Origin: Prescottella defluvii
GTDB taxonomy: Bacteria; Actinomycetota; Actinomycetes; Mycobacteriales; Mycobacteriaceae
Reading direction: 5' to 3'
DNA length: 64,000 nt
Assembly: GCF_000738775.1 (NCBI RefSeq)
Contig: NZ_JPOC01000040.1
Coordinates: forward strand, 1 to 64,000
Made by a program: the position numbers and the translations under genes
The notes under the pieces: generated by a model
Database searches by the model: none
What the model was told of the DNA's origin: nothing
Seen by the model: the letters and a program-made list of their open reading frames with translations, nothing else
Part shown: in pieces, positions 9,033 through 16,236 of the stretch
Numbering within the stretch: the stretch's first letter is position 1
Layout of the letters: the number at the start of each line of letters is the position of its first letter

Positions 9033-10222
9033 CCACCGCCGAGACGATGACGGCAGACCTGCAGAGCGAACGTGTCGCGGCCATCGACAACTCCGGTTGG
9101 GGTCGCTCGTTCACCTTCTACCAACCACGCAATGCGGCGTTCTGGGTGTACCTGTTCCTGGTCGCCAGCGGAGTCCTGACGTTCTTCTCGATGCTCGCGA
9201 GCACATCCGGTGCGTACGGACGGGCGATCGCGGTCGCGGTCGTCTCGTTCACCCTGTACGGGGCGGTGTTCTGGTGGTTCACCCGCCACATCGATCGGTA
9301 TGCGCGCCAACCGATCAAGCTGATCGTCGTCGCGTTCCTGTGGGGTGGCTTCGCGGCCACATGGATGATGGCGGCCAGCGCGAACGACGCGCTGAGGAGC
9401 ATCTACGCGAAGGCCGTCGGCCAGGCGTGGTCCCTGGACTGGGGCGCCGGTCTGGCCGCACCGTTCACCGAGGAGATCGCCAAGGGGATCGGACTGCTGC
9501 TCCTGATCGCGCTGGCGCCGCGACTGGTACGGACCGCATTCGACGGGTTCATCCTGGGTGCCTTCCTCGGACTCGGGTTCCAGATCATCGAGGACATCGC
9601 GTACGCACTGAACTCCGCGGGATCCCAGTTCGGGGCCAACCCGGTGGAGGCCGCGATGTCGACCGTGTGGCTCAGAATGGCCACCGGAATCACCGCACAT
9701 ATTCTGTACAGTGCGATCTTCTGCGCCGGCCTCGTCTATCTGCTGGGCCGGCCCGGCGAACCGCGTCGGGTCGGACGGGGATTGGCCCTGATGGCGTCCG
9801 CCATGGTGTTGCACGGAGTCTGGGATTCGTCGGCCGCGCTCGCACGAGGCAACGGCGCCGTGATCCTGGTGATCATCGTCGTCGCCATTCTCGTCGCGCT
9901 GTATCTGGTGGTGCGCGTGTTCGCGATGACGGTGCCGCGCGAACGCGAGTATCTGCGGCAGATCATGGCGCCAGAGGTGGCGAACGGTGTCATCACCGAT
10001 GCCGAACTCGAAGCGATGTGTGGCGATCGCAAGGCTCGCAGGGCCTTTCGCAAGGCGCCCGCGAACCACCGCGAACGCAGACGTGCCGGATTCGTGCTCG
10101 AGGCTGCGGGCGATCTCGCGGACGAACTGGCCGGGTCGCGCGGAAGCGACACCGGCCGAGTCGAATTCGCCCGGTCGGAGGTCCGGCGGATCCGTGCCGG
10201 CGTGCCCTCGATGAATCCGTAG
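9029..10222 (+). CDS. PrsW family intramembrane metalloprotease
   Basis: This 397-residue polytopic protein carries the PrsW signature: an EE pair followed by Lys in a membrane helix (EEIAK, E148-E149), a second acidic motif (EDIAY) and conserved histidines in later helices (ITAHILYS and HGVWD). PrsW in Bacillus cleaves a membrane-bound anti-sigma factor; related bacterial proteins belong to the CPBP/Rce1-like metalloprotease superfamily. About eight membrane segments are visible, followed by a roughly 90-residue basic cytoplasmic tail. It overlaps the upstream single-pass protein by four bases. Its substrate is unknown. Confidence 0.88.
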   Translation: MTTAETMTADLQSERVAAIDNSGWGRSFTFYQPRNAAFWVYLFLVASGVLTFFSMLASTSGAYGRAIAVAVVSFTLYGAVFWWFTRHIDRYARQPIKLIVVAFLWGGFAATWMMAASANDALRSIYAKAVGQAWSLDWGAGLAAPFTEEIAKGIGLLLLIALAPRLVRTAFDGFILGAFLGLGFQIIEDIAYALNSAGSQFGANPVEAAMSTVWLRMATGITAHILYSAIFCAGLVYLLGRPGEPRRVGRGLALMASAMVLHGVWDSSAALARGNGAVILVIIVVAILVALYLVVRVFAMTVPREREYLRQIMAPEVANGVITDAELEAMCGDRKARRAFRKAPANHRERRRAGFVLEAAGDLADELAGSRGSDTGRVEFARSEVRRIRAGVPSMNP

Positions 10223-10249
10223 ATTCTGCAACGGCACGAAGCGCCGAGC

Positions 10250-10287
10250 GGTCCCGTGTACTCCTGGCGTCAGGAGTACGCGGGACC
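10250..10287 (+). terminator. Stem-loop terminator after PrsW-like gene
   Basis: Arms GGTCCCGTGTACTCCTG and CAGGAGTACGCGGGACC pair over 17 positions with a single G-U wobble around a 4-base loop. It lies 28 bases after the stop of the PrsW-like gene. There is no run of T, as is common for actinobacterial terminators. It faces the end of gatD and may serve both directions. Confidence 0.75.
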
Positions 10288-10370
10288 GGACCGCACCGAC
10301 GGTTTCCGAGTAACACTCAGGTCACACAGCTCGGGCAATTGTTGCAAATTGGATCGGCCCGTTCGAACCA

Positions 10371-10398
10371 TTGCCACGCCCACGTCCGGGCGTAGTAT
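10371..10398 (+). promoter_or_regulatory. Promoter-like element in the intergenic region
   Basis: TTGCCA (10371-10376) and TAGTAT (10393-10398) are separated by 16 bases, a plausible sigma-70-type pair on the + strand. No + strand gene follows before the gatD stop codon, so if active it would make an RNA starting near 10405. This is inferred from sequence only. Confidence 0.4.
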
Positions 10399-10545
10399 CA
10401 GTAGTGCGGATCGAGTAAGTAGTCGGTAACGGTGAAAGTCTCGTGAAACAGAGATCCGGCCGAGGATGCGAATGCATTCCCGGCCGAACCCCTGTCTGGG
10501 GTCATGCCGTGTGGCGACCGGCGTCTACGCGTCACCGGGCGGGTG

Positions 10546-11259
10546 TCAGCGCACCCGCAACCGCTCGCGGCGCAGTTGCTCCACCTCGGGCAGGTCCAGT
10601 GGTGCCAGTTCGTCCACCCCGAGGGCGCGCTTCAGCAGCAGGTCGGCCAGTTCCGGGTTCCGCGCGAGCACCGGTCCGTGCATGTACGTGCCGATCACCG
10701 AACCCTGCGTGACACCTTCCAAGCCGTCGCCGACGCCGTTGCCGACGCCGTGGGTCACCCGTCCGACCGGCTTCGCGTCCGCCCCGAGAGTCGTTCCGCC
10801 GCGGTGGTTCTCGAATCCGGACAGGGGAGCGGTCAGTCCGTCGATCAGCGGTGTCGTGATGACCTCACCGATCGAGCGGGTGGCCTGCGGGGAGGTGGTG
10901 GCGTCGAGCATCGAGACGCCGTCGACGCGCTCGCCGGACGACGTCTCGTACCAGTGCCCGAGCACCTGGATCGCCGCACAGATCGCCAGCACGGGAGCAC
11001 CACGCTCGGCGGCGCGCTGCAGACCCGGATGGGTGTTGAGATGTCGGGTCGCGAGACGCTGCGCCGAGTCCTCCGCCCCGCCGAGGGTGTAGACGTCCAG
11101 CGAATCGGGCACGGGATCGCTGAGCGTGATGTCGACGATCTCGGCGTCGTACCCGCGCATGCGCAGGCGTTGCCGCAGGATCAGGGCGTTGCCGCCGTCG
11201 CCGTACGTGCCCATGACGTCGGGCAGGACCAGGCCGATGCGGACCGTCGACTCAGACAT
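10546..11259 (-). CDS. gatD: Lipid II isoglutaminyl synthase, glutaminase subunit GatD
   Basis: This 237-residue class-I-type glutamine amidotransferase hydrolyses glutamine and passes ammonia to MurT, which amidates the D-glutamate of lipid II. The catalytic cysteine is C94 (AICAAIQ), with R128 (TRS) and H194 (TYMHG) fitting the expected substrate arginine and catalytic histidine. The start at 11259 overlaps the end of murT by eight bases (ATGTCTGA), the usual arrangement of this two-subunit enzyme. A longer in-frame start at 11298 lies inside murT and is less likely. It acts in the cytoplasm. Confidence 0.93.
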   Translation of the reverse strand: MSESTVRIGLVLPDVMGTYGDGGNALILRQRLRMRGYDAEIVDITLSDPVPDSLDVYTLGGAEDSAQRLATRHLNTHPGLQRAAERGAPVLAICAAIQVLGHWYETSSGERVDGVSMLDATTSPQATRSIGEVITTPLIDGLTAPLSGFENHRGGTTLGADAKPVGRVTHGVGNGVGDGLEGVTQGSVIGTYMHGPVLARNPELADLLLKRALGVDELAPLDLPEVEQLRRERLRVR

Positions 11260-12508
11260 CGCGGCTGTTCTCCTTCGCGATCGCGGTGTTGAGGTCACGG
11301 AACGCCGTGTAGTTGGCCAGCACCTCGACCCGTCCGGGCGGGCACGACGCGATCGCCTTCAGCGGGTCCTTCTCGAGGCTGTGTTCGACGCCCGCGTACG
11401 TCAGGCGGACCGCGAGGTCGGTGCCGCGTTCACCGGCGGCCACCACCTTGACACCCTCGAAGTGCTCGAAGCGCACGTCCCACAGCCACGACAGGTCCTC
11501 ACCGTCGGGCACCTGGCCGTTGACGGCGATGACGAGGCCGTCGACGCTGGGGTCGATCATCGACAGCGCCTCCTGCCAGCCGGCGGGGTTCTTCGCCAGC
11601 AGCATGTGCACGGAGTGCGCGCCCACCTGGACGGTGCTGTACCGGCCGGCGACCTCCTCGACGATGGATGCGGCGGCGACGGCGTCCTCCGCCTTCGCGC
11701 CCATCGCGACGGCCGCGGCCACGGCCTGCGCCGCGTTGCCGCGGTTCGCCCGTCCGGGGAGCGTCAGCTTCATCGGCAGCACCAGCCCGTCCGGGCCGTA
11801 CAGATTGTCGTCGTCGAGCCACCAGTCCGGTGTCGGCCGCGCGAAGTCCGAGCCGGTGCTGCGCCAGTTGGGGCCGTCCCACACGATCGGCTCACCGGTG
11901 CGCGGGCAACTCACCGAATCGCTGGCCCAACCGCCGCCCGCGGCCACCCAGACGACGTTCTTGCAGTCGTAGGCGACGGACGTGACCAGCACATCGTCAC
12001 AGTTCGCGATCACGAGCGCGTCCGGGTGCCGCTCGAGGCCCGCCCGCAGCTTCCGCTCGATCATGTTGATCTCGCCGACCCGGTCCAACTGGTCGCGGCT
12101 CAGGTTGAGCAGGACCACGACCTCGGGGTTCACGGCGTCGGACACGTGCGGGACGTGCAACTCGTCCACCTCGAGGGCCGCGAGGGGGGCGTTCACACGC
12201 GCAGTCAGGGCGGCGACGATGCCGGCGTCCATGTTGGCGCCGTCGGCCTGCGTCGCGACCTCGTCGAGCGTCGCCAGCGCGGCCGCGGTCATGCGGGTGG
12301 TGGTGGACTTGCCGTTGGTGCCGGTGATGACGACGGTGCGCCGTCCGCGACCGAGCTGCTCCATGAGCGTCGGATCGATCTTCAGCGCGATCAGGCCGCC
12401 GATCATCGAGCCCTTGCCGCGTCCGGCCTTCTGCGACGCCCAGGCGGCAGCGGCCGCGGCACGCAGGGCGAGGCGTCCGCGCAGACTGATCCGAGTACTA
12501 GTTCCCAC
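11252..12508 (-). CDS. murT: Lipid II isoglutaminyl synthase, ligase subunit MurT
   Basis: This 418-residue Mur-ligase-type protein has the ATP-binding loop GTNGKST (about residues 63-69), the central domain with NLSRDQLDR, and the C-terminal MurT domain. With GatD it converts D-glutamate in the peptidoglycan stem peptide to D-isoglutamine. The region that carries a cysteine zinc ribbon in Staphylococcus and Streptococcus MurT (about residues 201-236, starting SCPRTGEPIVW) has only one cysteine here, so that metal site is probably absent. murT and gatD form an operon with its promoter between 12509 and the palindrome at 12577. Confidence 0.93.
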   Translation of the reverse strand: MGTSTRISLRGRLALRAAAAAAWASQKAGRGKGSMIGGLIALKIDPTLMEQLGRGRRTVVITGTNGKSTTTRMTAAALATLDEVATQADGANMDAGIVAALTARVNAPLAALEVDELHVPHVSDAVNPEVVVLLNLSRDQLDRVGEINMIERKLRAGLERHPDALVIANCDDVLVTSVAYDCKNVVWVAAGGGWASDSVSCPRTGEPIVWDGPNWRSTGSDFARPTPDWWLDDDNLYGPDGLVLPMKLTLPGRANRGNAAQAVAAAVAMGAKAEDAVAAASIVEEVAGRYSTVQVGAHSVHMLLAKNPAGWQEALSMIDPSVDGLVIAVNGQVPDGEDLSWLWDVRFEHFEGVKVVAAGERGTDLAVRLTYAGVEHSLEKDPLKAIASCPPGRVEVLANYTAFRDLNTAIAKENSRDV

Positions 12509-12576
12509 GTGCCGAGTTTTCCACAGGCCGATCCCGGACGCCGCCCGGTGCCGGGCCTGCCGCTCCGGAAACGGCG

Positions 12577-12606
12577 ATGCCGCGCTCCCGATCGGGAGCG
12601 CGGCAT
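12577..12606 (-). terminator. Perfect palindrome, terminator of SHOCT gene
   Basis: A perfect 30-base palindrome (arm ATGCCGCGCTCCCGA and its complement, no loop) lies 48 bases downstream of the SHOCT-domain gene and upstream of murT on the same strand. It most likely ends the SHOCT transcript. A symmetrical operator is the alternative, because perfect palindromes without a loop are also typical protein binding sites. Confidence 0.65.
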
Positions 12607-12654
12607 GGCGAACAGAGGAGCGACAGGAGCCGCCCGGACCCTCGAGAGCTCAGG

Positions 12655-13035
12655 TCAGCTGGCCAGGGCCTTGGCCTTGAGCGCCTGGAACTCGTCCGGC
12701 GTGATGGTGCCGTTGTCGAGCAGTGCCTTGGCGTCGGCGATCTGCTCCGCACCGGACTTGCCGGCGACCTCGCGGATGTAGGAGTCCTGCGCGCTCTTCA
12801 TCTGCTGAGCGGCGGCGATGGACCGCTTCGTCATGTCGTCACCCTTGACGATCAGGTACACGAGCGCAGTGATGAATGGGAGGACGATCAGGAAGACCAC
12901 CCAGATTGCCTTGACCCAGCCGGAACTCTTGTGATCCCGGAACAGGTCCGTGATGATCGAGAACAGCAGCATCAGGTAGGCGACGAACGCGAAGCTGACG
13001 AGAATCACCCAGAGAAAATCCCAGAAAGAGTCCAT
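12655..13035 (-). CDS. SHOCT-domain membrane protein
   Basis: This 126-residue protein has two N-terminal membrane segments (FLWVILVSFAFVAYLMLLFSI and AIWVVFLIVLPFITALVYLI) separated by a short cytoplasmic loop, resembling the phospholipase-D N-terminal (PLDc_N) module. It ends in a SHOCT motif (ADAKALLDNGTITPDEFQALKAKAL). This combination is common in actinobacteria and its function is unknown. The start ATG at 13035 is chosen because the membrane domain begins there; an upstream in-frame start at 13161 would add a non-hydrophobic extension. Confidence 0.85.
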   Translation of the reverse strand: MDSFWDFLWVILVSFAFVAYLMLLFSIITDLFRDHKSSGWVKAIWVVFLIVLPFITALVYLIVKGDDMTKRSIAAAQQMKSAQDSYIREVAGKSGAEQIADAKALLDNGTITPDEFQALKAKALAS

Positions 13036-13153
13036 GAGGACGGCTCCATTCACGTGTGCGGTCGAGAGTGCAACTGACTGTGACACAGCGGACGCGGCTA
13101 TTTGCTCATTCTCCGCAGGTGAAATCCGAGTCATTCCGAAACCGCGCCGCGAA

Positions 13154-13210
13154 TTGCGCACTTATCGCGCTGCCGGGGCGGCTCGGGGCGCGATTTGCGC
13201 ACTTATCGCG
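13154..13210. repeat. Direct repeat of 16 bases at the narI stop codon
   Basis: TTGCGCACTTATCGCG occurs at 13154-13169 and again at 13195-13210, 41 bases apart; the second copy contains the narI stop codon. The flanks (CGCGATTTGCGC and GCGAATTGCGC) are also similar. The sequence is partly self-complementary (GCGAT and ATCGC). It may be a small duplicated element downstream of the nar operon. Confidence 0.6.
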
Positions 13211-13970
13211 GGGGGCGGGGCGGACGCGTCGCGCCGGTGTCCCAACCGCGTCCGGGCACCTCGGTGCGCGGCGGGCCACCGACGTCCCGGCTGCGATAGA
13301 CGATGTACGGCCGGAACAGGTACTTCACCGGGGCGCTGAAGGCGTGGACGAGGCGGGTGAACGGCCACAGGATGAACAGCACGATGCCGAACAGGGCGTG
13401 GACCTGGTACGTCAGCGGCGCCGACGCGATGAGATGGATCTCCGGTTGCAGGATGAACAGGCTGCGGAACCAGGGGCCGATCGTCTCCCGGTAGTTGTAG
13501 CCCTCGTTCAGCGAGTTCGCGACGACGGTGGTCCACAGGCCCGCGCAGATGGTGGCGACCAGCACGAGATACATCATCTTGTCGTTTCGGGTGGTGGCCA
13601 TGAAGACCGGACCCTTGGTGCGCCTGCGATACAACAGGATTCCGATCCCGACGAGTGTGCAGAAGCCCGCGATACCACCGAACACGTACGCGACGTAGTG
13701 GTAGCGCGTCTCGCTCACCCCGAGCGCGGCGGTCCATTCGTCGGGGATCACCAGTCCCAGCACGTGCCCGGCGATCACGAACACCAGGCCGAAGTGGAAC
13801 AATGGGCTGCCGATGCGGAGCAGCCGGGACTCGTACAGCTCGGACGAGCGTGTGGTCCAACCGAACTGGTCGTACCGGTACCGCCACGCGATACCGGTGA
13901 CGAACACCGCGACCATGACGTACGGCAGCACCGCCCACAGCAGGATGTCGGTGAGGCTGCTGTCGGTCAT
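13203..13970 (-). CDS. narI: Respiratory nitrate reductase gamma subunit (cytochrome b)
   Basis: This 255-residue five-helix membrane protein oxidises menaquinol and passes electrons through two b hemes to NarH. Heme-ligating histidines fit PLFHFGLVFVIAGHVLGL in one helix and VHALFGIVLFILWPFTRLVHAF near the C-terminus. The start at 13970 overlaps narJ by four bases. It is the last gene of narGHJI and anchors NarGH at the inner face of the membrane. The length agrees with the family. Confidence 0.95.
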   Translation of the reverse strand: MTDSSLTDILLWAVLPYVMVAVFVTGIAWRYRYDQFGWTTRSSELYESRLLRIGSPLFHFGLVFVIAGHVLGLVIPDEWTAALGVSETRYHYVAYVFGGIAGFCTLVGIGILLYRRRTKGPVFMATTRNDKMMYLVLVATICAGLWTTVVANSLNEGYNYRETIGPWFRSLFILQPEIHLIASAPLTYQVHALFGIVLFILWPFTRLVHAFSAPVKYLFRPYIVYRSRDVGGPPRTEVPGRGWDTGATRPPRPPR

Positions 13971-14572
13971 CGCGCACCTCCGGTCGGGAACGGTTCCAGC
14001 CCCACGTCCTCCTGCGGCGGTCCGCTGCGCGCCAGCGCCAGCACCGCGTCCCGGTCCTTCGCGGTAGGGCCGGGCAGCGTCGACAGCAGAGCGTCCAGCA
14101 GCGCCGCGTACGGGCTGTGGACCTCGGTGAGGCCGAGACGGATCAGTTGCAGGCCCAGTACGTGCTTGACGAGCAGCGAGCGGTCGCCGGTCGCGGCGGA
14201 GAACTCGAGCACTACGGGGAGGAAGTCCGGCAGGTCGGCGGCATCGAACTCGACACCGGCCCGTCGGTAGTACTGCTTGAGGCGGACCAACGTCACGCCG
14301 CGTCGGCGGGTGTCGCCGTCGGCGTAGTAGGTCAGGTACAGGCAGCTCTTGCGCCGCAGATCGAAGGTCTCGACGTAGTGCCGGGTGAGGTCCGGAAGCG
14401 GCTGGGTACGTAGATGTTCGACGAACGCGACGAGCGATTCGACGGCAGCGCTGCGGGGAAGCTCCGCCAACGCCTCCTCGACAACCGGCAGTCGGTTCGC
14501 CAGCGCCGGCGTGGGATAGTCCAGCAGCAGGGACGCCGCCTGGTCGACCACGCGCAGATCCGCGGCCCTCAT
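13967..14572 (-). CDS. narJ: Nitrate reductase assembly chaperone NarJ (delta subunit)
   Basis: This 201-residue NarJ/TorD-family chaperone is needed for insertion of the molybdenum cofactor into NarG and is not part of the final enzyme. The central DLTRHYVETFDLRRKSCLYLTYY, with the following acidic and arginine-rich stretch, is the family core. It overlaps narH at its start and narI at its end by four bases each, in the usual G-H-J-I order. Confidence 0.95.
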   Translation of the reverse strand: MRAADLRVVDQAASLLLDYPTPALANRLPVVEEALAELPRSAAVESLVAFVEHLRTQPLPDLTRHYVETFDLRRKSCLYLTYYADGDTRRRGVTLVRLKQYYRRAGVEFDAADLPDFLPVVLEFSAATGDRSLLVKHVLGLQLIRLGLTEVHSPYAALLDALLSTLPGPTAKDRDAVLALARSGPPQEDVGLEPFPTGGAR

Positions 14573-16236
14573 CGCTTGTCCCCGTTCCGCTTCGGGAACA
14601 TGCCGTCCACGGCGCCCTTGCCGTCCCAGTTCAGGAGATTGACGCGCGCCGACCGGTCCTGCGGGTCGGCTACGTCCTCGGCGGACTGCCGGTGCTTCAG
14701 CGCATGGAAGGTCTCCACGGCGACCGGGACCGGGCGGCCGGACGCCTCCCCGAACGGCCCGCTGTCGAGCATGCCCGGCCCGCCCTCGAAGTCGAGGCTG
14801 CAGCCGAGTTCCTCCAATTGGTGTGCCTGTTCGGCGTGCGCGGTCGGGATGACGTACCGCTCGTCGTACTTCGCGATCGCGAGCAGTCGGTACATCTCGT
14901 AGATCTGTTCGCCGGTCATCCCGACCGCCGTCGCGATGGATTCGTCCGGTTCGTCGGCGAGATTGAGGTCCCGCATGTACGAGCGCATCGCCCCGAGCCG
15001 ATGCAGCACGTCGGTGATCGGCTCCGGATCTCCGGCGGTGAACAACCCCGCGAGGTACTCGATCGGGATACGCAGGGTGTCGATCGCGCCGAAGAGGTTG
15101 TCGAGATCCTCACCGTCGTTACCGGTTTCGGTCAGGACGTCGACGACCGGCGACAGGGGAGGGACGTACCAGACCATCGGCAGCGTCCGGAACTCCGGAT
15201 GCAGCGGCAGCGCCACCCGATACTTCTCGATCAGCGCGTACACGGGAGACCGGCGCGCCGCGTCCATCCAGTCCTCGGGGATGCCCGCCGCCCTGGCCCC
15301 CTCGATCACCGCCGGATCCTCGGGGTCGAGCAGCAGGCCGCGCTGCGCGTCGTAGAGGTCGCGCTCGTCGGGCGTCGACGCCACCTCGCCCACCCGGTCG
15401 AGGTCGTACAGCACGATCCCGATGTAGCGGAGCCGGCCGACACACGTCTCCGAGCACACCGTGGGAAGACCCACCTCCACCCGCGGGTAGCAGAAAGTGC
15501 ACTTCTCGGCCTTACCGGTGCGGTGGTTGAAATACACCTTCTTGTAAGGGCATCCAGTGACGCACATCCGCCAGCCGCGGCACTGGTCCTGGTCCACGAG
15601 CACGATGCCGTCCTCGGCGCGCTTGTACATCGCCCCCGACGGGCACGACGCCACGCACGACGGATTGAGGCAGTGCTCGCAGATCCGCGGCAGGAAGAAC
15701 ATGAACGTCTTCTCGTACTCGAGCCGGACCTTCTCGGTGGCCTGCTCACGCATCTGCTCGAGGATGGGGTCGTGTGCCTCGGTGGCCGCGGTACCGCCGA
15801 GGTCGTCGTCCCAGTTGGCTCCCCACTCGATCGGCATCGGCTTGCCCGACAGCAGTGAGATCGGCTGTGCCACCGGGAAGTCGTCGCCCAGCGGCGCCTT
15901 GGTGAGGGTGTCGTAGTCGTAGGTCCACGGCTCGTAGTAGTCGCGGATGTTGGGCAGCAGCGGATTCGCGAAGATCGACAGCAGCTTCTTGACCCGGCCG
16001 CCGGCTCGCAGGGTCAACCGTCCGCGGCGGTTCAGCGTCCAGCCGCCCTTCCACAGGTCCTGGTTCTCGTACTTGCGCGGATAACCCTGCCCGGGGCGGG
16101 TTTCCACATTGTTGAACCACACGTACTCGGTGCCGCTGCGATTGGTCCACGTCTGCTTGCACGTCACCGAACACGTGTGGCACCCGATGCACTTGTCGAG
16201 GTTCATCACCATCGCCATCTGCGCTGCCACCTGCAT
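14569..16236 (-). CDS. narH: Respiratory nitrate reductase beta subunit (iron-sulfur)
   Basis: This 555-residue iron-sulfur protein relays electrons from NarI to NarG. Four cysteine groups are visible: CIGCHTCSVTCKQTW near the N-terminus, CEHCLNPSCVASC, CRGWRMCVTGC and CTFCYPRVEVGLPTVCSETC. In the CRGW motif a tryptophan replaces one cysteine, as expected for the [3Fe-4S] cluster of NarH. The start at 16236 abuts narG with one shared base. Length and motif order match the family. Confidence 0.96.
   Translation of the reverse strand: MQVAAQMAMVMNLDKCIGCHTCSVTCKQTWTNRSGTEYVWFNNVETRPGQGYPRKYENQDLWKGGWTLNRRGRLTLRAGGRVKKLLSIFANPLLPNIRDYYEPWTYDYDTLTKAPLGDDFPVAQPISLLSGKPMPIEWGANWDDDLGGTAATEAHDPILEQMREQATEKVRLEYEKTFMFFLPRICEHCLNPSCVASCPSGAMYKRAEDGIVLVDQDQCRGWRMCVTGCPYKKVYFNHRTGKAEKCTFCYPRVEVGLPTVCSETCVGRLRYIGIVLYDLDRVGEVASTPDERDLYDAQRGLLLDPEDPAVIEGARAAGIPEDWMDAARRSPVYALIEKYRVALPLHPEFRTLPMVWYVPPLSPVVDVLTETGNDGEDLDNLFGAIDTLRIPIEYLAGLFTAGDPEPITDVLHRLGAMRSYMRDLNLADEPDESIATAVGMTGEQIYEMYRLLAIAKYDERYVIPTAHAEQAHQLEELGCSLDFEGGPGMLDSGPFGEASGRPVPVAVETFHALKHRQSAEDVADPQDRSARVNLLNWDGKGAVDGMFPKRNGDKR

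Larger units (their letters stand above)
10223..10545. other. Intergenic region without a gene: strong hairpin plus possible small RNA
   Basis: This 323-base stretch between the converging PrsW-like gene and gatD shows no convincing reading frame. It holds a near-perfect 17-bp stem-loop at 10250-10287 just after the PrsW-like gene. Further right, a promoter-like pair at 10371-10398 is followed by about 150 bases containing several short inverted repeats, including one that reaches over the gatD stop codon (10539-10558). I could not match it to a riboswitch or to the signal-recognition, tm or RNase P RNAs. Confidence 0.6.

Noticed and set aside
8249-10237. Minus-strand open frame of 662 codons over the single-pass protein and PrsW-like genes
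   Set aside because: The composition is low-complexity Arg/Ser/Gly and it covers two plus-strand genes with membrane segments and a protease motif. It would also cross no recognisable start signal.
10388-10545. Known riboswitch or housekeeping RNA (cobalamin, c-di-AMP, signal recognition particle, 6C) in the intergenic region
   Set aside because: I compared the remembered conserved cores and found no convincing match; kept only as an unnamed candidate RNA.
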